Shown here: positions 58,302 through 64,000 of the stretch, piece after piece
How the letters are laid out: every line of letters begins with the position of its first letter
Numbering within the stretch: position 1 is the first letter of the stretch
Assembly: GCA_963921255.3 (NCBI GenBank)
Contig: CAWUEW020000001.1
Span: 434,001-498,000 of the forward strand
DNA length: 64,000 nt
DNA from: JANSYL01 sp963921255
GTDB taxonomy: Bacteria > Pseudomonadota > Alphaproteobacteria > Rhodobacterales > Rhodobacteraceae
Direction: 5' to 3'
Translations under genes and position numbers: made by a program
Notes under the pieces: generated by a model
Seen by the model: only the letters and a program-made list of their open reading frames with translations
The model's database searches: none
What the model was told of the DNA's origin: nothing

Positions 58302-59333
58302 TCACCCGATGGCGCGGCGCCCCTTGGTGCCTGCCGTGACCAGCGCCTGTGCCGACGCGCGGTCGAGAATGGGCACCACGTGGCAGGTATCGGCCTCGGC
58401 CAGGTTGGGGCGCGGTGCCATATCCTCGGCTGCGACGACATCGGCCAGCAGGGCGGTTTCAATGGCGCACCGGTCGATCATCAGGCAGGCATGATCGTCC
58501 AGCATCAGATGGTAGAAATTGCGCACCGCCCGCTGACGATCCCGGATGGCGGCCTTGCCGTGGGCCAGATCGCGGGCATAAGCCAGCACGACATCCGTTC
58601 CGAAAATGTAGTCCACCGTGGGCCCGGTGCGCAGGAGGCGCGTTTCCGGGGTGACGATGACATCGTGGGTCAGCCCGAAGTACGGGGCCCGCAAGCGCAC
58701 CGGCGCCGTGCGCCCGAGGCATAGGCGGGGGCGCGCATCGCACCAGCGCACGGGCACGGCGTCCCCATCGGCCGTCGTGACAAGATCGCCCTCGGACAGG
58801 TGCTCGACCCGCACCGCCCCGCCCGGGGTTTGGATCGGGGTGCCTTGAACGAAGCCGGCGAAGTCGGTCGGCGCGACGCCAAACGGGGCGACGGCGGCGA
58901 TGTGACAGGTCTTCAGGAATCTCGGATCGCGGGGCAGCGCATCGGCCAGGGTCATCGGTTGGGCCACGGCGGCGCGGAGCCGTGACTTGATTTCGCGGTC
59001 GGCGTTTTCGAACGCGATGGTGTCGTGCCGCCCCCGGGCGCAGGCCCGGTAGCGCAGGCACAGGGTTTCCCCGACCCGAATGAAATCGCGCGGCGTCGAC
59101 ACATCAATGTCCCCATGCGTCAGCCGGACGGAGCCATCGGGCATCGCGTAAAGACCGATGGCTTGGGTCTCGCCACCCGCCCCCTGCCACAGGCGCAATG
59201 CCTGTCGGCGGGGCAATGGCGGCAGGATCAGCTCGAGCGCGAGGGTCATCTCGGCAATCGGGCGGGTGATATCCACATCGGTCGCTTGCGGCAGCAGCGG
59301 CCAACCGTCTTGCCATATGGCGACCCACCGCAT
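58302..59333 (-). CDS. Hint-domain protein lacking the Hint cysteine
   Basis: 343 aa. N-terminal ~155 residues of unknown fold, then a Hint (hedgehog/intein) domain from FVQGTPIQTPGGAVRVEHLSEGDLVTT to VDYIFGTDVVLAYARDLA and RAVRNFYHLMLDDHACLM. The position of the self-cleavage Cys (CFVSGT in the neighbour) is Gly (GFVQGT), so autoprocessing is unlikely. It lies 3 bp downstream of another Hint gene on the same strand and looks like a diverged paralogue. Confidence 0.85.
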   Translation of the reverse strand: MRWVAIWQDGWPLLPQATDVDITRPIAEMTLALELILPPLPRRQALRLWQGAGGETQAIGLYAMPDGSVRLTHGDIDVSTPRDFIRVGETLCLRYRACARGRHDTIAFENADREIKSRLRAAVAQPMTLADALPRDPRFLKTCHIAAVAPFGVAPTDFAGFVQGTPIQTPGGAVRVEHLSEGDLVTTADGDAVPVRWCDARPRLCLGRTAPVRLRAPYFGLTHDVIVTPETRLLRTGPTVDYIFGTDVVLAYARDLAHGKAAIRDRQRAVRNFYHLMLDDHACLMIDRCAIETALLADVVAAEDMAPRPNLAEADTCHVVPILDRASAQALVTAGTKGRRAIG

Positions 59334-59336
59334 CGG

Positions 59337-60920
59337 TCAGCCCAACATGGCGCGGGCTTCGAACCCGCGAATGGTGGGCCGCGCACTTGGGCCGTAGCCT
59401 TGATGGGTGTGCGGGTCGATGTCCGGGAAAAGGCTGAGCACTTCCTCTCGGACTGGCGCATCCATATCGGTCATAACTTGGGGACCGGGCAGGAAGCTTT
59501 CTGTCAGCAGCCCCTCGGACCAGACGATCTGGTGATCGTCAAACAGCAGATGCAGATACTCGACCTCGCCCCCGGATCTGACCCAGACCGAACAGTCGTT
59601 CACGAGATCCTTGGCAGCGACCAGCACTTCGTCTTCGCCGAACATCAGCTCGGCCATCCAATGGGTGAGCAAAACGCGATGTTGGGGCGAGACCACGAGC
59701 CGCCGATGCAGACCAAAGGTTCCGGCTTCGATCACCACCGGCGCGAACCGCCCCTGCGCGGCGACGCGGCGGCGGCCGATCCAGCGGATGGGCTGCGGAC
59801 CGTGATCGCGGGTTTCGACAAGATCGCCGACCTGCAACTGGTCCACGATGACGTCGCCCGACGGGGTTCGGATGGATGTGCCTGACACGAAGCAAGGAAT
59901 GGTCGTGACGGTCACGAAGGCCGAGTCGGTCAGCGCGCCGGTCGTTTCGGCCGTGTAGGTGAAGCTGTAGGATTGCGGGTTCGTCAGCCCAACTTCACTG
60001 GCCGGCGGCGTGATCTGCAACTCACCCGTGCCCAACAGGGTGATGACGTGTCCGGTGCTGAGGGTCACGCTATCGTTGCCCGGTGTGGCCGTGACCTCCT
60101 GCCCGTTGATGTGGGTCACAAACACCGCGCCGAGGCTGTCGTCGTCGTTCTGGACGACGTCGAGGATGGCAACTTCCTGCTCGTTCACGGTGATGGTGTC
60201 ATCCGCGGCCAGGAACTGGGCCTGTGCGGATCCGCCAGCGATCAAGAGCGCTCTGTCATAGCTGGAATCGCCCACATCGGCGACGCCGATCTTGAGTGTG
60301 TTCGTGCCCGTGGTGTCGACAGGGATGAGAACCGAAAGCGTGACGGTGAACCCGTCCATCTCGGTGTTGTAGTCATCGCCGGTGTTGTCGACGAAGAGCG
60401 TCTCGTTCGCATCCTGGTTGACGTTGTTGACCTGTGCGACGTCGATCACCGGCGAATTCACCAGCTGGTCGTTGATCCAGATGCCGACGGCGTCGTTGTA
60501 GAGGCTGCCGGAAAACTCGGGATATTCCTCGGACGCGAAGACGAATTGCAGCGACAGAAACTCCTGATCGGTCGTGAACTCGATTTCGAGGAACGACGCG
60601 TCGTAGGTCGATGTGCCGGCCAGCGCGTTGAAATCGGCATCGTTGTTGTCGCCGCGCGTGTTGGTCGAGGTCGACGCACTTCGGTTCGGATCGCCGCTGC
60701 CTTGGGTGAAGTTCTGCACGCGGCCGGTCGACAGAATGACGCCTGAGTCCGATGGCGTGACACCGGGCGCGATGCTGTCGCCATTGGTGAAGATACCGGA
60801 CGAGTTGGTGTCCCCGTCGTAACGGGCATTGATGATGTTGATCCCATCACCAAAAATGAGCTCTGCCATTTCCTCGGCAGAGGCTCTGCGATCAATGTCC
60901 AGTTCCTGACCGGTCGCCAT
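59337..60920 (-). CDS. choice-of-anchor L / Hint-domain surface protein
   Basis: 527 aa. An N-terminal choice-of-anchor L domain (about 20-230: GINIINARYDGDTNSSGIF, FVFASEEYPEFSG), an Ig/cadherin-like segment (about 235-345) and a C-terminal Hint domain beginning with the catalytic Cys in TIPCFVSGTSIRTPSGDVIV (near residue 348) and including SPQHRVLLTHWM. Such Roseobacter proteins lack a classic signal peptide and are thought to be secreted by type I systems and self-processed. Start MATGQELDID; no secretion genes in the window. Confidence 0.88.
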   Translation of the reverse strand: MATGQELDIDRRASAEEMAELIFGDGINIINARYDGDTNSSGIFTNGDSIAPGVTPSDSGVILSTGRVQNFTQGSGDPNRSASTSTNTRGDNNDADFNALAGTSTYDASFLEIEFTTDQEFLSLQFVFASEEYPEFSGSLYNDAVGIWINDQLVNSPVIDVAQVNNVNQDANETLFVDNTGDDYNTEMDGFTVTLSVLIPVDTTGTNTLKIGVADVGDSSYDRALLIAGGSAQAQFLAADDTITVNEQEVAILDVVQNDDDSLGAVFVTHINGQEVTATPGNDSVTLSTGHVITLLGTGELQITPPASEVGLTNPQSYSFTYTAETTGALTDSAFVTVTTIPCFVSGTSIRTPSGDVIVDQLQVGDLVETRDHGPQPIRWIGRRRVAAQGRFAPVVIEAGTFGLHRRLVVSPQHRVLLTHWMAELMFGEDEVLVAAKDLVNDCSVWVRSGGEVEYLHLLFDDHQIVWSEGLLTESFLPGPQVMTDMDAPVREEVLSLFPDIDPHTHQGYGPSARPTIRGFEARAMLG

Positions 60921-61056
60921 ATGCGCCTGCCCAACCCCACGGGGGCCAGATCAAGGACTGAGACGTGGATACGGGAACAGGACCGCGGTGGTGTCCCCCG
61001 GTCTGCGTCGACGTGTAATCCTGCCTCAATGCGGACGGTGCCGCGGCCTTGCCTGG

Positions 61057-61080
61057 CCTTTTGATTTATGTGGCAAAAGG
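61057..61080. promoter_or_regulatory. inverted repeat upstream of dapE
   Basis: CCTTTTG (61057-61063) and CAAAAGG (61074-61080) are perfect 7-bp arms 10 bp apart, centred about 120 bp before dapE. They could be an operator. No T-run follows, so it is not a terminator. Confidence 0.3.
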
Positions 61081-61189
61081 TAACCCGCCGCACGGTGCCT
61101 GTGAATCCCTTTTTCGACGGTGCGGCCCTGCATTGTGCCCCGGCGGTCACGCCGCTAGGACGGAGGAAGCTGGAGAAGGACGCCTGCCC

Positions 61190-62335
61190 ATGTCGATCGA
61201 CCCCATCGCGCTGACCGCCGACCTTGTGCGCTGCCCCTCGGTGACACCGGAGGAAGGGGGTGCGCTGCAACACCTGCAGCCTTTGCTGGAGGCGGCCGGT
61301 TTTGACTGCACGCGCGTGGATCGGGGGGGCACGCCGAACCTGTTTGCACGGTGGGGGGCGAAGGGCACGGCGCGGACCCTTGGGTTCAACGGGCACACGG
61401 ATGTGGTGCCGGTGGGCGACGCCGACGCGTGGACCCATCCCCCGTTCTCCGCGCATCAGGACGATGGATGGCTCTACGGGCGGGGGGCCACCGATATGAA
61501 GTCCGGGGTCGCGGCCTTTGTCGCAGCCGCCATTGATTTCGTGACGGAAACGCCGCCCGATGGCGCGGTGATCGTGACGATCACCGGCGATGAGGAAGGT
61601 CCGGGCGACGACGGCACCATTGCCATTCTGGATTGGATGCAGGCCGAGGGCGAGGTGATGCGCCATTGCATCGTGGGCGAACCGACCTGCCCCGAGACCA
61701 TCGGCGATATGATCAAAATCGGGCGGCGCGGCTCGATGACGGCGCAGTTCGAAGTGGTGGGGAAGCAAGGGCATTCGGCCTATCTTCACAAGGCCCTGAA
61801 CCCGATGCCTGCCGTCGCGCTTTTGGCGCATCGGCTGTCGACCCATGCGCTGGACGAGGGGACCGACCATTTCGATCCGTCCACGGTCTCGGTCACGACC
61901 ATCGACACGGGCAATGCCGCGTCGAACGTGATCCCCGCGCGGACGCGCATGACGGTGAACATCCGGTTCAATGATCTGCATACCGGCGCGTCGCTTGTCG
62001 CGTGGCTGGCGCAGGAAGCGGCGAACGCGGCGGAGGAAACCGGCACACAGATCACGATGACCCATCGCATTTCGGGCGAGGCGTTCCTGACGCCCCCGGG
62101 GGATCTGTCCGAGCTGGTGACGCGGGCGATCCACAAGGAAACCAACCAGAACCCGGTTTTGTCGACGACCGGGGGCACCTCGGATGCGCGGTTTGTGAAA
62201 TCGCACTGCCCGGTGGTCGAGTTCGGGCTGGTCGGCCATCGTATGCACGAGGTGGATGAGCGGGTCTGGATGCAGGACATCACCGACCTGAAGCGGATTT
62301 ATGGGCGCATCCTGACCGACTATTTCGCGGATTGA
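61190..62335 (+). CDS. dapE: succinyl-diaminopimelate desuccinylase
   Basis: Zinc enzyme of lysine/meso-diaminopimelate synthesis. 381 aa from MSIDPIALTADLVRCPSVTPEEGG with GGAGAAGG 10-12 bp upstream. M20 motifs: FNGHTDVVPVGD (His ligand), GRGATDMKSG (Asp), catalytic Glu in TGDEEGPGDDGT and C-terminal VEFGLVGHRMHEVDE. The frame is open 47 codons further upstream without conserved sequence. Confidence 0.97.
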   Translation: MSIDPIALTADLVRCPSVTPEEGGALQHLQPLLEAAGFDCTRVDRGGTPNLFARWGAKGTARTLGFNGHTDVVPVGDADAWTHPPFSAHQDDGWLYGRGATDMKSGVAAFVAAAIDFVTETPPDGAVIVTITGDEEGPGDDGTIAILDWMQAEGEVMRHCIVGEPTCPETIGDMIKIGRRGSMTAQFEVVGKQGHSAYLHKALNPMPAVALLAHRLSTHALDEGTDHFDPSTVSVTTIDTGNAASNVIPARTRMTVNIRFNDLHTGASLVAWLAQEAANAAEETGTQITMTHRISGEAFLTPPGDLSELVTRAIHKETNQNPVLSTTGGTSDARFVKSHCPVVEFGLVGHRMHEVDERVWMQDITDLKRIYGRILTDYFAD

Positions 62336-62401
62336 TCCCGCGGCGCATCGCGGCCCCTGTTTCTCAATGACGCGACCGACCGGGCGTGCTAGGCCGCAGG
62401 C

Positions 62402-64000
62402 ATGGCCCGCCTTCCGACAAAATCCGAACTGCTGACATGGATCACCGACAATCCCGGTTCCCAGTCCAAGCGTGACATTGCCAAGGCCTTTGGCATCAAG
62501 GGGGCGGCCCGGATCGACCTGAAGCGGATGCTGAAGGAGCTTGAGGCCGAAGGTCATCTGGAGAAGCGCCGCAAAACCTATCGCGACCCCGACAAGCTGC
62601 CGCCAGTTGCGGTGCTCAAGGTGTTGCCGCCGGACGCGTTGGGCGATCTGTTCGCCAGACCGCTGGAATGGCAGGGCGACGGGCCGGAGCCCCGGGTTCT
62701 GGTCTCGGCGCGGGCCACGGATCCCGCGATGGGAGAGGGCGACCGGATCCTTGCCCGCCTCGAGGAGATCAAGGGCGAGGATCACCAGTATGTCGCGCGG
62801 CTGATCCGCAAGATCGGGACCAATCCGCGCAAGATTCTGGGCGTCTTCCGAAGCACGGCTGAAGGCGGGCGGATCGTCCCGATTTCGAAAGGGGCTGACA
62901 AGGAATGGCAGGTGCGCCCGTGCGATACCCACGGCGCCCGCGATGGCGAGTTGGTGGAGGGCGAGCAGGCTGGCCCGAAATCCCGTCTGGGCCTGGCCCG
63001 GGCGCGGATCATGACCCGCTTGGGCGATCCCGGCGCGCCGCGGGCTGTCAGCCTGATTGCCATCCACGAACATGGCATTCCCGATGCCTTTGCCGATGCC
63101 ACACTGGCCGAGGCGGATCAGAGTGAACCGGCGGGATTGGGCACCCGCGAGGATTTGCGTGACCTCCCGCTGATCACGATCGACCCGAGCGATGCGCGCG
63201 ACCATGACGATGCGTGCTACGCCCATGCCGATGACGACCCCAAGAACCCCGGCGGGCATGTCATCTGGGTCGCGATTGCCGATGTCGCGCACTACGTGCG
63301 CCCGGGCACGGCGCTGGATCGCGAAGCCCGCAAGCGGGGCAACTCCACCTATTTTCCGGACCGTGTGGTGCCGATGCTGCCCGACCGGTTGTCGGGGGAT
63401 TTGTGTTCCCTGCATCAAGGTGTGCCGCGCGCCTGTCTTGCGGTGCGCATGGTCATCGACGCCCATGGACAGAAGCGCGACCACCGGTTTGTGCGCGGTT
63501 TCATGCGGTCGCAGGCGTCGCTGAACTATGTCGAGGTGCAGGACGCGATTGACGGAACTCCGAACGCGCGGACCGAACCCTTGCTGGACGGGGTGCTGCG
63601 CCCGTTATACGCGGCCTATGCGGCCCTCAAAACCGCGCGGGAAGAGCGTCAGCCCCTCGATCTGGACCTGCCGGAACGGCAAATTGTCCTGAGCGAAGAG
63701 GGCGAGGTCACATCGGTCCGGTTCAAGGATCGGTTGGATGCCCACAAGCTGATCGAAGAATTCATGGTGCTGGCCAATGTCGCGGCGGCGGAAACGCTGA
63801 TCGCAAAACGCCAACCCCTCTTGTTCCGCGTGCATGAGGAGCCTGTACCGGAGAAACTGGAGGCCTTGCGCGAAACGGCCGGGGCCAGCGGGTTCACCCT
63901 GGCCAAGGGTCAGGTTCTGCAGACACGGCACCTGAACGCGCTGCTCCATGCGGCGCAGGACACCGAGTTTGATGAACTGATCAACATGACCACGCTGCGT
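62402..64000 (+). CDS. rnr: ribonuclease R, 5' part (runs off the window)
   Basis: 533 codons are present from MARLPTKSELLTWITDNPG. An N-terminal winged helix (about 5-60; SKRDIAKAFGIKGAARIDLKRMLKEL), cold-shock domains, and the start of the RNB catalytic domain with DPSDARDHDDACYA (near residue 262), the magnesium-binding Asp cluster, then RGNSTYFPDRVVPMLPDRLSGDLCSL and QASLNYVEVQD. RNase R degrades structured RNA 3' to 5'. The rest of RNB and the S1 domain lie beyond the window. Confidence 0.95.
   Translation, partial: MARLPTKSELLTWITDNPGSQSKRDIAKAFGIKGAARIDLKRMLKELEAEGHLEKRRKTYRDPDKLPPVAVLKVLPPDALGDLFARPLEWQGDGPEPRVLVSARATDPAMGEGDRILARLEEIKGEDHQYVARLIRKIGTNPRKILGVFRSTAEGGRIVPISKGADKEWQVRPCDTHGARDGELVEGEQAGPKSRLGLARARIMTRLGDPGAPRAVSLIAIHEHGIPDAFADATLAEADQSEPAGLGTREDLRDLPLITIDPSDARDHDDACYAHADDDPKNPGGHVIWVAIADVAHYVRPGTALDREARKRGNSTYFPDRVVPMLPDRLSGDLCSLHQGVPRACLAVRMVIDAHGQKRDHRFVRGFMRSQASLNYVEVQDAIDGTPNARTEPLLDGVLRPLYAAYAALKTAREERQPLDLDLPERQIVLSEEGEVTSVRFKDRLDAHKLIEEFMVLANVAAAETLIAKRQPLLFRVHEEPVPEKLEALRETAGASGFTLAKGQVLQTRHLNALLHAAQDTEFDELINMTTLR

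Noticed and set aside
60458..63484. 1008-codon leftward frame across dapE and rnr
   Set aside because: Antisense to two clear genes and overlaps the Hint gene; composition typical of shadow frames.
1..64000. CRISPR arrays, rRNA and tRNA genes
   Set aside because: No regularly spaced direct repeats, rRNA segments or convincing cloverleaf sequences were seen on either strand by eye; a dedicated search would be decisive.

Overview
The window looks like chromosome of a marine Rhodobacteraceae (Roseobacter-group) alphaproteobacterium. The evidence is high G+C, gene order such as rho-mnmE-mnmG-rsmG with embedded parS sites, an alphaproteobacterial GAAC-N7-GAAC SOS operator, Roseobacter-type Hint/RTX secreted proteins, and DgcN/DgcA-type D-glutamate genes. 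No rRNA, tRNA or CRISPR array was seen.

Left end (1-5.6 kb): rsmG (only its first 18 codons), mnmG, mnmE and rho run leftward. Two perfect 16-bp parS sites lie inside the starts of rsmG and mnmG. An AT-rich 513-bp gap between rho and the divergent maf gene is a plausible chromosome origin. The last codons of maf are replaced by a 3.48-kb IS1595-type transposon (5572-9049). This element has 23-bp perfect terminal inverted repeats and encodes a transposase, an EcoRI-type DNA adenine methyltransferase, a DUF262-HNH nuclease and a 56-aa protein. It looks like a transposon-borne restriction-modification module. It has no matching target duplication, and the genes usual after maf (aroE-coaE-dnaQ) do not follow, so a rearrangement is likely.

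9-29 kb is mostly core genes: a LysR regulator, an OmpA-like protein, a GNAT acetyltransferase and a CinA-like protein, then sfsA, map, radC, a PBP-OmpA fusion, a membrane-anchored protein, secA, a parvulin isomerase, argJ-mutT, hemH, a methyltransferase, comF, grxC, a MarR regulator, ubiG and pip. An array of five back-to-back hairpins (29111-29218) ends this part and also forms the 3' end of a dnaE2 (imuC) gene that lacks its usual C-terminal OB-fold region.

32-43 kb: a TopAI/YjhX plus GNAT (YjhQ-like) pair; the leftward, mostly overlapping run rsfS-rlmH-gpmI-envC-ctpA-rppH; and smc. At 43.0-45.2 kb a lower-GC insert carries a 64-aa protein, a tyrosine recombinase and a glycosyltransferase, the last two translationally overlapped.

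45.5-64 kb: mltB-like transglycosylase, cobalamin genes cbiB-cobC, a glutathionyl-hydroquinone reductase-like protein, a D-amino-acid group (dgcN, dgcA, esterase, D-amino-acid aminotransferase), an RTX protein with an in-frame stop before a still-coding tail, imuB with its own SOS box 24 kb from dnaE2 and without imuA, a MOSC protein, two adjacent Hint-domain proteins (one without the Hint cysteine), dapE, and the 5' part of rnr running off the end.
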